From Hahella ganghwensis DSM 17046 (GTDB lineage: Bacteria; Pseudomonadota; Gammaproteobacteria; Pseudomonadales; Oleiphilaceae): a DNA stretch of 64,000 nucleotides. Numbering within the stretch: the stretch's first letter is position 1; each line of letters starts with the position of its first letter. The notes under the pieces are model-generated. The model ran no database searches, was not told the DNA's origin, and saw only the letters and a list, made by a program, of their open reading frames with translations. Below, one piece after another: positions 25,956 through 35,507 of this stretch. The translations under genes were made by a program, and so were the position numbers. The stretch spans positions 1-64,000 of the forward strand of contig NZ_AQXX01000129.1 of the NCBI RefSeq assembly GCF_000376785.1, read 5' to 3'.

Positions 25956-26819
25956 GTGAGAGGTGCAACGTTGAAGGAAATATCATTACAGCTCCCGGAT
26001 ATCAAGCTGGGTGGATTGCGCTGGGGGGAAGGTAATCCTGTCAGGGTGCTGGCTTTGCATGGATGGCTGGATAATGCAGCATCCTATACCTTTCTTGCGC
26101 CAAAGCTGGCTGAGGCGGGTTGCGATATTATTGCTCTTGATTTGCCGGGGCACGGTAATTCGCAGCACAGACCGTCCGGTTCCAGTTATCACCTGGTGGA
26201 TTATATCAGGGAGGTTGGCCAGGCAATTGAGGTGCTGGAGTGGCATCGCCCAGTTCTTCTTGGGCATTCGCTGGGCGCGGTTGTGTCATCATTGTATGCC
26301 TCGGCAGCAGGAGAGTCTTTGTCGAAACTGGTTTTGATGGAGGCGTTGGGTCCCATGGCGGATCCAGCGGAGAGGACTGGTGAAAACATTAAAAGAGCGC
26401 TAAACAGAGCCTTAAACCCTTCTGCGAAAAAGCGTCCTTATTACAGTATCGAAAAAGCAGTGGAAGATCGTTCTCGGGGCTTTGGAGGGATTACTCATCA
26501 AGCTGCAGAGGCGCTTGTCAGGCGTAACTTGGTGGCAGACAAGCAGGGCTGGGTGTGGAAGACGGATTCCAGATTGCGGTGGCCATCCTTTCTGCGGTTT
26601 ACTGAACCACAAGTTGAAAACTATTTAAGTGCTATAAATTTGCCTACATTATTAGTAGCAGCATCAAACGGTATTATTTCCCTGGATCCTGAAAGCAATT
26701 CTCGATTGAGGTGTGTCAGTCATGCCAAAAAGGTCCTGGTTGAGGGGGGGCACCACATGCATATGGATGGTGATGTGGCTCATCTGGCGAGGGAAATCGT
26801 ATCTTTTATACAGAAATAG
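25956..26819 (+). CDS. Alpha/beta-fold hydrolase
   Basis: 287 residues from GTG 25956, with AAGGAG three bases before it; TTG 25971 is an alternative with better spacing to GAGAGG. The fold is clear: LALHGWLDNAASYTFLAP (oxyanion region), LDLPGHGNS, LLGHSLGAVVSSLYA (nucleophile Ser) and the C-terminal VEGGHHMHMDGD (catalytic His). This resembles the MhpC/serine-hydrolase-like group common next to tatD in Pseudomonas relatives. The substrate is unknown. Confidence 0.8.
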   Translation: MRGATLKEISLQLPDIKLGGLRWGEGNPVRVLALHGWLDNAASYTFLAPKLAEAGCDIIALDLPGHGNSQHRPSGSSYHLVDYIREVGQAIEVLEWHRPVLLGHSLGAVVSSLYASAAGESLSKLVLMEALGPMADPAERTGENIKRALNRALNPSAKKRPYYSIEKAVEDRSRGFGGITHQAAEALVRRNLVADKQGWVWKTDSRLRWPSFLRFTEPQVENYLSAINLPTLLVAASNGIISLDPESNSRLRCVSHAKKVLVEGGHHMHMDGDVAHLAREIVSFIQK

Positions 26820-26875
26820 TTACATGGTCATCAGGCCACTGAATCTTTAGTCAGGCAGCGCATAGGGAAAAAGTA

Positions 26876-27760
26876 ATGGCGGCAACCATCGGTATGAAAG
26901 TGTGTGTGTTGATTTTGGGGGTGATCGCAATGGCGTCGGCAGTCGCGGAAAATGTGTCGGTGCCGCTGCAGTCCTTTCCTTTTTCAAAGGTGGTTGAAAG
27001 TCGTCAGCAGGTGTTACCTGAATATCGTCTTGTCACCGGCCGTCTATCCAGTGTAGGGGCGATTGTTAGGGCGGAGCAGGAAAAGATTATCAAGGGAAAG
27101 GTGACAATAGTGACCTATGAAGTTCCCCGGGTTCACAGTCCCCGGGAGGTAATGGAGCACTATCTCTCACAGATCGCTGACTATAATGCCAATATCTTGT
27201 TTCGCTGCGAAGGGCGGGATTGTGGTCGCAGTAATGACTGGGCCAATGAGATATTCTCCGAGAGAATTCTCTATGGCCATGATCGCTACCAATATTACAC
27301 AGTCGCCAGCCTGTCCATTGATGAAAAACCCTATGTGGCTGTAATTTACTCAATCAGACGGGGAAACCAGCGGGTGTATGCGCATCTTGAAATGGTTGAG
27401 CTGGAAGAGTCCTATGGCGATGAGGAAGGTGAAGTTGGCCGTTATTTGTTTGTGCCGGCCAGTGAGATTTCTGAGGCGCGAGCGCTGAATGATAAGCTGG
27501 ATTCCTGGCTAAGTGATGTCAGATCTGCTTTACAGGATCCTCAACTGGTCATTGTTGCCTATAGTAACCAGGCAAATGCTTCTGAGCTGAAAAACCTTGA
27601 AGAAGCACGAAATCAAGGTCGAACCATGCAGTTGTATTTGACCAGGCAGGCAGTACCTGAATCTTCTATCAATGTGGTGGCGGTTGGCCCATTTGCTCCG
27701 TCTGCTTTGTTTGACGAGCATAAGGTTTTTATTCGGATATATGCCGTTGAGGCAGACTAG
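26876..27760 (+). CDS. DUF4892-type periplasmic protein
   Basis: 294 residues. The N terminus is a signal peptide (KVCVLILGVIAMASAVA), so the mature protein is periplasmic. ATG 26876 has an AGGGAAAAAG before it; ATG 26894 would give a more standard signal. The middle has CEGRDCGRSNDWANEIF and the C-terminal part (about 215-290) has YLTRQAVPESSINVVAVGPFAP, resembling an OmpA-like fold. This matches the uncharacterised DUF4892 family. Function unknown; a cell-envelope role is likely. Confidence 0.65.
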   Translation: MAATIGMKVCVLILGVIAMASAVAENVSVPLQSFPFSKVVESRQQVLPEYRLVTGRLSSVGAIVRAEQEKIIKGKVTIVTYEVPRVHSPREVMEHYLSQIADYNANILFRCEGRDCGRSNDWANEIFSERILYGHDRYQYYTVASLSIDEKPYVAVIYSIRRGNQRVYAHLEMVELEESYGDEEGEVGRYLFVPASEISEARALNDKLDSWLSDVRSALQDPQLVIVAYSNQANASELKNLEEARNQGRTMQLYLTRQAVPESSINVVAVGPFAPSALFDEHKVFIRIYAVEAD

Positions 27761-27845
27761 ACCGCTGTGGTATTGGGCTCGGTGGATATAGTAGGCAACG
27801 GCAAGGGACAGAAAAGGCTTCTGCCAGGGTGCATGGAGTAGGTCA

Positions 27846-28940
27846 ATGAGTGTCGATAAATCCGGTTCCGGACAAGGTAAGAAAAACGGGAAAACGGTTG
27901 CTCTGGTTTTGGGTAGTGGTGGAGCGCGAGGATATGCCCATGTGGGGGTAATCGAGGTTCTTGAAGAAAGGGGTTACGACATCGTTGCGCTTTCCGGTTG
28001 TTCTATGGGAGCTTTGGTCGGTGGAATTTATGCCGCAGGGAAATTAAGTGAATTCAAGGATTGGGCCACCGGGCTGGATCGATTCGATATTCTTCGTTTG
28101 CTGGATGTTTCATTTTCCTCTCCCGGCGCTATACGGGGTGAGAAAGTGTTTTCGATCGTTCGTGATTTAATTGGTGATACGAAGATTGAAGATCTGTCTA
28201 TTGATTACACTGCGGTAGCTACCGATCTGCTCCATCATAAAGAAATCTGGTTTCAGGAAGGCTTGCTGAGGCAGGCGATCAGGGCGTCGGTGGCGATCCC
28301 TAGCCTACTGACTCCTGAGGTCATAAAAGGCCGTGTGTTGGTCGATGGCGGGCTTCTCAATCCGCTGCCGATCATTCCCACTATTGCTTCACATGCAGAT
28401 TTGATTGTGGCTGCAAACCTCAGTTTCTATGATGCCAAGATTGACGAACGTTATTACGATACAGCAGATGTTCGCAGTGACCGGAGTTTTGAGGATTGGA
28501 TGGGGCAGGTCTGGCAAAAGGCTGCGCAGATATTTGACCGGGACGCCAAGGATAAACTATCGGAAGTGCTTCAACTGCAGGAAACGGAAGATCCCGGAAA
28601 AGCCGCGTCTGAAAAAGAAAAGTCGGCGAATGAAAGCAAGACTTCCGAGGAATCAAAGCAGGCCGGCAATGTCGACAAAGGCGAGTCCAGGAAAGAAAGA
28701 GTGCTGACTCTCGGCAAGTTTGATGCGATGAACATGGCATTTGAAGCAATGCAGAGCTCTTTGACTCAGTACAAACTGGCTGGCTATCCACCTGACATTC
28801 TCGTCAATATACCCAAGCATGTATGTTTGAGCTTCGACTACCATAAAGCGCCTGAGCTTATTCAAATCGGCAGGGAAATTACGACAAAAACCCTGGATGA
28901 TTTTGAAAACGGAAACGGAAGCCCCTATCGTCAACTGTAG
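27846..28940 (+). CDS. Patatin-like phospholipase (RssA-type)
   Basis: 364 residues behind GGAGTAGGTCA. The patatin core is complete: LVLGSGGARGYAHVGVIEVL (oxyanion Gly-rich loop), SGCSMGALVGGIYAAG (nucleophile Ser in GxSxG) and VLVDGGLLNPLP (Asp of the dyad in DGG). These are Ser/Asp lipid acyl hydrolases of the bacterial cytoplasm or inner membrane. Residues about 235-290 form a Lys/Glu/Ser-rich low-complexity insert before the C-terminal FNMAF-like tail (MNMAFEAMQSSL). Substrate unknown. Confidence 0.88.
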   Translation: MSVDKSGSGQGKKNGKTVALVLGSGGARGYAHVGVIEVLEERGYDIVALSGCSMGALVGGIYAAGKLSEFKDWATGLDRFDILRLLDVSFSSPGAIRGEKVFSIVRDLIGDTKIEDLSIDYTAVATDLLHHKEIWFQEGLLRQAIRASVAIPSLLTPEVIKGRVLVDGGLLNPLPIIPTIASHADLIVAANLSFYDAKIDERYYDTADVRSDRSFEDWMGQVWQKAAQIFDRDAKDKLSEVLQLQETEDPGKAASEKEKSANESKTSEESKQAGNVDKGESRKERVLTLGKFDAMNMAFEAMQSSLTQYKLAGYPPDILVNIPKHVCLSFDYHKAPELIQIGREITTKTLDDFENGNGSPYRQL

Positions 28941-29012
28941 CATCCTCCGGTTGAGTGTTAGAAAATAGTAATCAAACTCCCTATAATACCGCCTTTTCTT
29001 TGGAGCTCATCT

Positions 29013-29942
29013 GTGTTCGACGCTAAAACGCTAGCCCCCCTGGTAACCATTCAGGACTATTTGAGATATGCCTATTCCAGGTTTCGGGAAGCAGGGCTTT
29101 TCTATGGACACGGAACAGACAATGCTTGGGATGAGGCTGTCCATCTGGTCACGGGTGTATTGTATCTGCCTTGGGATGTGAGTCCCTCTTTGTTGAATGC
29201 CAAGCTGACTGATGTTGAAAAAGAGCAGCTTGTTACGGCGCTGAGACGGAGAGTGGTTGATCGCGAGCCGACGGCTTACATTCTTGGAGAAGCATGGTTT
29301 ATGGGGTTGCCTTTCAAGGTGACACCGGATGTTCTGATACCTCGGTCTCCGTTGGCGGAAATGTTGACTGATGAACTCCAGCCCTGGCTTGGGGATATCT
29401 ATCCCGAACGTATGCTCGACCTCTGTTGTGGTAGTGGTTGCATTGGCATTGCAGGTGCCTATGTGTTCGAAGAGTCGGAAGTGGTTTTAAGTGATATTTC
29501 TGACTCGGCCATTGATATTGCCAAGGAAAATATTACCCGTCATCAGATGGGCGATCGAGTGAGCGTCATAAAATCTGATTTGTTTGATCAAGTAGAAGGC
29601 TCCTTTGACGTTATCCTAACCAACCCTCCCTATGTGGATCTTCCTGATATGCAGTCATTGCCTCCGGAGTTCCTGCATGAGCCCAAGTTGGGATTGGAGT
29701 CGGGGAGTGACGGGCTTGATGCAACGAAAAGAATACTGGCAACTGCTGCGGATTATCTGAATGAAGGTGGTATTCTGATATGCGAGGTTGGTAACAGTAT
29801 CGAGGCCTTGTTTGAGCAGTTCCCGGATGTGCTGTTCATTTGCCCGGAGTTTGAGCATGGCGGGCATGGGGTGTTTGTTCTGACAAAAGATCAACTGATG
29901 GAACACCAGGTCGAGTTTAAAGAAGCTGCTGGTTTGAATTAG
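29013..29942 (+). CDS. prmB: 50S ribosomal protein L3 glutamine N5-methyltransferase
   Basis: 309 residues from GTG 29013, with GGAGCTC upstream. MLDLCCGSGCIGIAGAYVF is the SAM-binding motif and ILTNPPYVDLPDM is the NPPY motif that holds the target glutamine; DREPTAYILGEAWFMG is typical of PrmB/PrmC N-terminal helices. It methylates Gln150 (E. coli numbering) of L3 during ribosome assembly. It is followed by aroC, the standard prmB-aroC pairing of gammaproteobacteria, which distinguishes it from prmC. Confidence 0.93.
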   Translation: MFDAKTLAPLVTIQDYLRYAYSRFREAGLFYGHGTDNAWDEAVHLVTGVLYLPWDVSPSLLNAKLTDVEKEQLVTALRRRVVDREPTAYILGEAWFMGLPFKVTPDVLIPRSPLAEMLTDELQPWLGDIYPERMLDLCCGSGCIGIAGAYVFEESEVVLSDISDSAIDIAKENITRHQMGDRVSVIKSDLFDQVEGSFDVILTNPPYVDLPDMQSLPPEFLHEPKLGLESGSDGLDATKRILATAADYLNEGGILICEVGNSIEALFEQFPDVLFICPEFEHGGHGVFVLTKDQLMEHQVEFKEAAGLN

Positions 29943-29999
29943 TTTGTGAAGTTAGTGCCGCAGTAATTAAAAAATTTATTAATAAAGTGATGTAAGTCT

Positions 30000-31100
30000 A
30001 TGTCTGGTAACACTTTTGGTAAGCTTTTTTCCGTCACGACCTTCGGTGAGAGTCACGGTATTGCGCTGGGCTGTATTGTGGATGGTTGTCCTCCCGGGCT
30101 GGATCTGACAGAAGCTGATTTGCAGATTGATCTGGATCGTCGCAAGCCAGGCACCTCCAGACACACGACTCAGCGCAAGGAACCGGATCAGGTCAGAATT
30201 CTTTCCGGTGTCTTTGAGGGCAAAACCACAGGGACGCCAATCGGTCTCCTGATAGAGAATACGGATCAGAAGTCGAAAGACTATGGCAACATCAAAGATC
30301 AGTTTCGCCCGGCTCATGCTGACTATACCTACTGGCATAAATACGGTATCCGGGACTATCGTGGCGGTGGCAGAAGCTCAGCCAGAGAAACCGCCATGCG
30401 AGTGGCTGCTGGTGCGATTGCCAAGAAGTTCCTGGCCTCCAAAGGCGTTGTGATTAGAGGGTATCTTTCCCAGTTGGGACCGATAAAAATCGACAAAGTG
30501 GATTGGTCGATCGTGAACGATAATCCTTTTTTCTGTCCCGACGCTGATAAAATTGAAGAAATGTCCGCATACATGGACGCTTTGCGCAAAGAGGGTGATT
30601 CCATTGGCGCGAAGATCTCGGTCGTTGCCCAGGGAGTTCCTCCAGGTCTTGGCGAGCCTATTTTTGATCGTCTGGATGCTGAATTGGCGCATGCTCTCAT
30701 GAGTATTAACGCCGTAAAAGGTGTTGAGATTGGTGCAGGCTTTGACAGTGTTGAACAAAAGGGAACTCAGCATAGAGATGAGCTGACCCCTGAAGGGTTT
30801 CTATCCAACAATGCTGGAGGCATTCTCGGTGGCATTTCCAGTGGGCAGGAAATCGTAGCTCACATGGCGCTTAAGCCGACTTCCAGTCTGCATTTGCCCG
30901 GGCAGTCCATTGATGTTCATGGCAACACGGTTGAGGTGGTCACTAAAGGTCGTCATGATCCATGTGTGGGCATTCGTGCCACCCCCATTGCCGAAGCGAT
31001 GATGGCGCTGGTGTTGATGGATCATTTCCTGCGCCATCGTGCCCAGAATGGGGATGTTAGAGTTGATACGCCTGATATAGAGGCTGCGAAGCGGGGGTAG
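30000..31100 (+). CDS. aroC: Chorismate synthase
   Basis: 366 residues. All family signatures are visible: [18 protein letters not shown] near 16-33, [44 protein letters not shown] and [22 protein letters not shown]. It is the last step of the shikimate pathway, turning EPSP into chorismate with reduced FMN. Chorismate feeds the trp genes in this window and is also the product line of the DAHP synthase at 59885. The following transporter gene begins right after the stop. Confidence 0.97.
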   Translation: MSGNTFGKLFSVTTFGESHGIALGCIVDGCPPGLDLTEADLQIDLDRRKPGTSRHTTQRKEPDQVRILSGVFEGKTTGTPIGLLIENTDQKSKDYGNIKDQFRPAHADYTYWHKYGIRDYRGGGRSSARETAMRVAAGAIAKKFLASKGVVIRGYLSQLGPIKIDKVDWSIVNDNPFFCPDADKIEEMSAYMDALRKEGDSIGAKISVVAQGVPPGLGEPIFDRLDAELAHALMSINAVKGVEIGAGFDSVEQKGTQHRDELTPEGFLSNNAGGILGGISSGQEIVAHMALKPTSSLHLPGQSIDVHGNTVEVVTKGRHDPCVGIRATPIAEAMMALVLMDHFLRHRAQNGDVRVDTPDIEAAKRG

Positions 31101-31101
31101 T

Positions 31102-32286
31102 CTGATCGACAGCCATCGCCCCATAGACAACTCTGGACGGGACGCTCCCTGGAAGCTGTCCATTTTCTACTTTTTCTACTTTGCTCTGGTTGGGGGAATT
31201 GCGCCTTATCTGCCTGTTTATCTCAAAGGAACAGGGTATGGCGCTGCCGAAGTGGGGCAACTCATGTCGATCATCATGCTGACCAAGTTGGCGGCACCCA
31301 ACTTCTGGGGATGGGTGGCAGATAAAACGGGTCGGCAATTAGCCCTGATTCGTTTTGGTAGTCTCGCTGCAGCGATATTCTTTCTGGGTTTTCTGCTGTT
31401 TCATGGATTTTGGTGGCACGCTCTTTTTCTGGTGTTGTTTAGTTGCTTCTGGAATGCCGTACTCCCGCAATGGGAAGTTATCACACTCCATAATTTAGGG
31501 GCGGAGAGGAGTCAATACAGTCGAATTCGGCTCTGGGGGTCGGTCGGTTTTATTGCGTCAGTGTCTGTACTAGGCCTGTTTTTCGACTACTTCACTATTC
31601 AGTGGCTGCCCTATTGGTTGTTGTTCTTTCTATGTGGGATTTTTCTGACTTCATGGGTTGTGGCTCATCAGCCAGGGAAGCAAGGGCATGGTTCATTCCG
31701 TAAATTTCTTCACGCCGCTGGCCGTCCTGAGGTGGTGGTGTTTTTTATCACGGCATTTTTGGTCCAGTTATCATTTGGGCCTTATTACACCTTCCTGAGT
31801 ATTTATTTGAGTAATCTGGGCTACGATATGGTCACGATCGGTGCTCTCTGGGGATTAGGAGTGCTGGCGGAAGTGTTGTTGTTCGTCAAGATGCATGCCC
31901 TGATTGAGCGCTTCTCTCTCCGATCTATTATGTTGATCTGCCTGTTGCTCACGACATTTCGCTGGTTTGGGATTGCTTTTGGGGCTACCAGTGCATTAAT
32001 GCTGATTGCGCTGCAGTTGCTGCATGCTGCCAGCTTTGGAGGTCTTCATGCTTCTTCTATCGAGATGGTGCATCGCTGCTTCAAGCAAGAGCACGCTAGC
32101 CAGGCCCAGGCGATGTATAGTGCGGTGAGCTTTGGTGCGGGCGGCTCTCTTGGTGCCTTTGCCAGCGGTATGTTGGCAGAGCAGTTCAACATATCTCTGG
32201 CATTTATCGTGGCAGGAGTGGTGTCTGCTGTTGCTACAGCGCTATTGTTGGTAGCCTGGCCCAGGCTTAACCAGTTCTGGCGCTGA
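31102..32286 (+). CDS. MFS transporter (HcaT/PPP-symporter-like), no canonical start codon
   Basis: About 394 residues if reading starts at 31102. MFS hallmarks: FYFFYFALVGG in TM1, LVYLKGTGYG-like loop, NFWGWVADKTGR (the loop 2-3 motif) near 70, and about twelve hydrophobic segments to the end. TM1 lies upstream of the first GTG (31252), which would give a truncated 344-residue protein. Between the in-frame stop at 31078 and 31252 there is no ATG, GTG or TTG; CTG 31102, ATC 31105 and ATA 31123 are candidates, with GGGGG just before the first two. It sits one base after the aroC stop. Substrate unknown. Confidence 0.7.
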   Translation: MIDSHRPIDNSGRDAPWKLSIFYFFYFALVGGIAPYLPVYLKGTGYGAAEVGQLMSIIMLTKLAAPNFWGWVADKTGRQLALIRFGSLAAAIFFLGFLLFHGFWWHALFLVLFSCFWNAVLPQWEVITLHNLGAERSQYSRIRLWGSVGFIASVSVLGLFFDYFTIQWLPYWLLFFLCGIFLTSWVVAHQPGKQGHGSFRKFLHAAGRPEVVVFFITAFLVQLSFGPYYTFLSIYLSNLGYDMVTIGALWGLGVLAEVLLFVKMHALIERFSLRSIMLICLLLTTFRWFGIAFGATSALMLIALQLLHAASFGGLHASSIEMVHRCFKQEHASQAQAMYSAVSFGAGGSLGAFASGMLAEQFNISLAFIVAGVVSAVATALLLVAWPRLNQFWR

Positions 32287-32355
32287 GTTCCGATACTGAA
32301 TTCAAGTATTGGATGTCACCGCAAGGATTTGCTGCCGGGCTTTTTGATTCTGGCA

Positions 32356-33216
32356 TTACCGATTGACTTGGTTCAGAAAAGCCCTGGCGGCTTTGCTGAG
32401 GGTTCGGCGATTATCATGAATCACGCCCAGCTCTCTTTTCAATGGTTGATTGATTTCCAGTAAGCAAAGACTGTTATCCAGCATCGATTCCGGCAGAACT
32501 GACCACCCCAGACCGACGGATACCATCATTTTAATTGTCTCCAGGTAGTTGGTCGGTATCGAAGAGCGAAGCTGTAATTGGTGCTGTTGGAATATTGTTG
32601 AGATTTTCTGAAAGGTGATGGTGTGCGTAGCGGGTAAAATAGCCCTGTAACACGTCAGATCTTCCAGTTTGGGGTGCGGCCGTGAGCTCAGTGGGTGCTC
32701 GTTCGACACTACAAACTTCAGGTCATCCTGCCATAGTGGGTGATAGTGCAGTAATGGATTCTGTGTGTCCGGCAGAGTCATCAAGGCGGCTTCGACATCC
32801 CCATTCAGTACCGCTTGCTCGGCTTCTTCAGAAGCCAGGAATCGAAGATCAAAGTCCACATCCGGATAGTCCCTGACAAAGCGTCGAATCTGTTCAGGAA
32901 GGCGGTGCAATCCAATGTGATGGCTGGTGGCGATGCTCAAGGTGCCGCCAACATTTTCGTGAAGATTCTGAATCAGGGTCTGGGTGTTTTCGACCTCGCG
33001 GATAATATGCTCAGCTCTGACTTTTAAAAGTTTTCCGGCTTCGGTCAGTCGGGCGTTTCTTGGGAGTCGTTCAATGAGAGGGGTGGAAAAAGTCTGTTCC
33101 AGATTGGCGAGGCGTTTGGATACCGCCGGCTGAGTCACATGCATTTGTTCCGCGGCTGCCGAGAAAGAACCGGTTTCCGCGACTTTGATAAAAGTTTTGA
33201 GATCAACAAGATCCAT
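32356..33216 (-). CDS. LysR-family transcriptional regulator, likely of leuCDB
   Basis: 286 residues. The N-terminal winged helix is typical: MDLVDLKTFIKVAETGSFSAAAEQMHVTQPAVSKRLANLE. The effector domain follows from about 90, with the ASxxIGLHRLP-type start. It lies divergent from leuC across 121 bp, the common arrangement of a LysR regulator with its target. Leucine-pathway control, possibly with isopropylmalate as coinducer, is inferred from position; other LysR genes near leu have different roles. Confidence 0.9.
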   Translation of the reverse strand: MDLVDLKTFIKVAETGSFSAAAEQMHVTQPAVSKRLANLEQTFSTPLIERLPRNARLTEAGKLLKVRAEHIIREVENTQTLIQNLHENVGGTLSIATSHHIGLHRLPEQIRRFVRDYPDVDFDLRFLASEEAEQAVLNGDVEAALMTLPDTQNPLLHYHPLWQDDLKFVVSNEHPLSSRPHPKLEDLTCYRAILPATHTITFQKISTIFQQHQLQLRSSIPTNYLETIKMMVSVGLGWSVLPESMLDNSLCLLEINQPLKRELGVIHDNRRTLSKAARAFLNQVNR

Positions 33217-33338
33217 TGGAATTCCAAAAATTTATAGAAAATATGAAAAGAATGAATTGGTTTTATTGTAGTTGGAAAAATACAATGGATACCAGTGAAT
33301 AACTCTACAACGAAAAATACCCTGATGAGGTGACGAAA
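33217..33338. promoter_or_regulatory. Divergent control region between the LysR gene and leuC
   Basis: 122 AT-rich bases hold the promoters of both genes. LysR proteins bind T-N11-A sites in such gaps; several can be fitted here, so no single operator is claimed. No leucine-rich leader peptide or attenuator is visible before leuC. Confidence 0.4.
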
Positions 33339-34754
33339 ATGCCAGGTAAAACCCTGTATGACAAACTCTGGGACGCGCACTTGGTCAAGCAGCGTGATGA
33401 CGGCAGTGCGTTGATCTATATTGATCGCCAACTGTTGCATGAAGTAACTTCTCCGCAGGCGTTTGAAGGGCTTCGTCTGGCGGGTAGAAAGCCATGGCGC
33501 GTCGATGCCAACCTGGCGACGCCTGATCATAATGTGCCTACCACTGAAAGATCTTCCGGTGTGTCCGGGATAGAGGACCCTGTGTCAAGAATTCAGGTTC
33601 AGACATTGGACGAAAATTGTGACGAGTTTGGAATTGTCGAGTTCAAAATGCTCGATAAACGGCAGGGAATCGTCCATGTTATAGGGCCCGAGCAGGGAGC
33701 TACCTTGCCGGGCATGACGATCGTCTGTGGTGACTCTCATACCAGTACGCATGGCGCCTTTGCTGCGCTGGCGCACGGCATCGGCACTTCGGAAGTTGAG
33801 CATGTGCTGGCCACTCAGTGTCTGGTTCAGAAGAAGATGAAGAATCTCCTGATCAAAGTGAATGGTACTCTGCAGCCGGGTGTTTACGCTAAGGATATTA
33901 TATTGGCTGTCATCGGAGAAATAGGGACGGCCGGCGGTACGGGGTATGCAATGGAGTTTGCCGGTGAAGCCATAGAGTCTTTGTCCATGGAAGGTCGTAT
34001 GACGATCTGCAATATGGCTATTGAGGCGGGTGCCAGAGCGGGTCTGGTGGCAGTAGATGATAAGACTATTGAGTATGTGAAAGGGCGGCCCTATGCCCCT
34101 GAAGGTGAAAACTGGGAGCGGGCGGTTGCAGCATGGCAGGACTTGAAGAGTGATGATGATGCTGTATTCGACAAGGTGGTGGAAATAGATGGTTCCTCGA
34201 TCGCGCCGCAGGTGACCTGGGGCACTTCGCCGGAAATGGTGATCAGTATCGACAGCAATGTGCCTAATCCGCAAAACTCCACTGACGCGCAAGGTTCTGA
34301 AGGAATCCAGCGAGCTCTTGACTACATGGGGTTAAGTGCCGATATGTCGGTAAAAGATATCAAGCTTGATCGCGTTTTTATCGGCTCTTGTACCAATTCC
34401 CGAATAGAGGATCTGCGTGAAGCGGCAGCTATCGTGAAGGGGCGTAAAGTTGCTGCAACTCTCAAGCAGGCGTTGGTCGTCCCTGGCTCCGGACTGGTGA
34501 AAGAGCAAGCCGAGCGTGAAGGTCTGGATAAGGTTTTTATCGAGGCTGGATTGGAGTGGCGTGAGCCCGGATGTTCCATGTGTCTTGCCATGAACGCTGA
34601 TAAATTGGGGCAGGGAGAGCATTGCGCTTCCACTTCAAATCGGAATTTTGAAGGGCGTCAGGGGTTCGGAGGGAGAACTCATCTGGTAAGTCCTGCGATG
34701 GCGGCAGCCGCTGCAGTGTTTGGGCATTTCGTTGACGTACGGGATTTGGTTTAA
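33339..34754 (+). CDS. leuC: 3-isopropylmalate dehydratase large subunit
   Basis: 471 residues from ATG 33339, with GAGGTGA before it (a GTG 9 bases upstream is open but overlaps that site). Aconitase-type motifs: [52 protein letters not shown] with a cluster Cys, and [11 protein letters not shown] with two more Cys for the 4Fe-4S cluster. With LeuD it isomerises 2- to 3-isopropylmalate. It is the first gene of leuCDB; leuA is elsewhere. Confidence 0.97.
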   Translation: MPGKTLYDKLWDAHLVKQRDDGSALIYIDRQLLHEVTSPQAFEGLRLAGRKPWRVDANLATPDHNVPTTERSSGVSGIEDPVSRIQVQTLDENCDEFGIVEFKMLDKRQGIVHVIGPEQGATLPGMTIVCGDSHTSTHGAFAALAHGIGTSEVEHVLATQCLVQKKMKNLLIKVNGTLQPGVYAKDIILAVIGEIGTAGGTGYAMEFAGEAIESLSMEGRMTICNMAIEAGARAGLVAVDDKTIEYVKGRPYAPEGENWERAVAAWQDLKSDDDAVFDKVVEIDGSSIAPQVTWGTSPEMVISIDSNVPNPQNSTDAQGSEGIQRALDYMGLSADMSVKDIKLDRVFIGSCTNSRIEDLREAAAIVKGRKVAATLKQALVVPGSGLVKEQAEREGLDKVFIEAGLEWREPGCSMCLAMNADKLGQGEHCASTSNRNFEGRQGFGGRTHLVSPAMAAAAAVFGHFVDVRDLV

Positions 34755-34775
34755 CCACCAGGGGAAGAATTGAGT

Positions 34776-35423
34776 ATGAAAAAGTTTGTGACTGAAACTG
34801 GTGTTGTCGCACCCATGGATCGCGCCAATGTCGATACCGACATGATTATTCCAAAGCAGTTTTTGAAATCCATCAAGCGTTCCGGGTTTGGGCCAAACCT
34901 GTTTGATGAACTGCGCTATCTCGATGAAGGCAAGCCGGATCAGGACTGCAGTAACCGTCCGCTTAATCCTGATTTTGTTTTGAATCAGCCAAGATATCAG
35001 GGAGCGAGTATACTCCTGGCGCGACGTAATTTCGGTTGCGGCTCCAGTCGCGAACATGCTCCTTGGGCGCTGGATGACTATGGTTTTAGGGCGGTTATTG
35101 CTCCAAGTTTTGCGGATATATTCTTCAATAATTGCTTTAAGAATGGGATATTACCTATTGTTTTAGAAGAGGAAGTAGTTGATTCCCTATTTGCGGAAAC
35201 CTTTGCAAGTGAAGGTTATCAGTTAACCGTTAATCTAGAGCGGAAAGTGGTTGTGAAGCCGGATGGAACAGAATACGCATTTGACGTTGATGAGTTTCGT
35301 CAGCACTGCCTGCTGAATGGCCTCGATGAAATTGGTGTTACTCTGGAAGATGCTGAAGCGATTAAAGAATACGAAGAAAAAAGACGAGAAGCGGCACCTT
35401 GGCTGTTTCTTGGCGTGAGATAG
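34776..35423 (+). CDS. leuD: 3-isopropylmalate dehydratase small subunit
   Basis: 215 residues from ATG 34776 behind AGGGGAAG; TTG 34770 is too close to matter. [23 protein letters not shown] and [21 protein letters not shown] are the family signatures that build the swivelling domain next to LeuC. It follows leuC by 21 bp. After it comes a strong hairpin and then leuB. Confidence 0.97.
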   Translation: MKKFVTETGVVAPMDRANVDTDMIIPKQFLKSIKRSGFGPNLFDELRYLDEGKPDQDCSNRPLNPDFVLNQPRYQGASILLARRNFGCGSSREHAPWALDDYGFRAVIAPSFADIFFNNCFKNGILPIVLEEEVVDSLFAETFASEGYQLTVNLERKVVVKPDGTEYAFDVDEFRQHCLLNGLDEIGVTLEDAEAIKEYEEKRREAAPWLFLGVR

Positions 35424-35448
35424 TTTTCTGGAAATGAATTTTGTGGAG

Positions 35449-35479
35449 GCGCGAACTTTTCTCTCACGTAAGTTCGCGC
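35449..35479 (+). terminator. Strong hairpin between leuD and leuB
   Basis: GCGCGAACTT (35449-35458) and AAGTTCGCGC (35470-35479) pair perfectly over ten bases with an 11-base loop. It is followed by TTCTAATAACG, not a T run, so it is more likely an RNA-stability or processing element than a full terminator. Confidence 0.45.
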
Positions 35480-35507
35480 TTCTAATAACGAGTTTTTGAG
35501 GGTGGAT

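Noticed and set aside
33585-34292. 235-codon minus-strand open frame inside leuC
   Set aside because: Complete shadow of a strongly conserved coding gene, with no ribosome-binding site.
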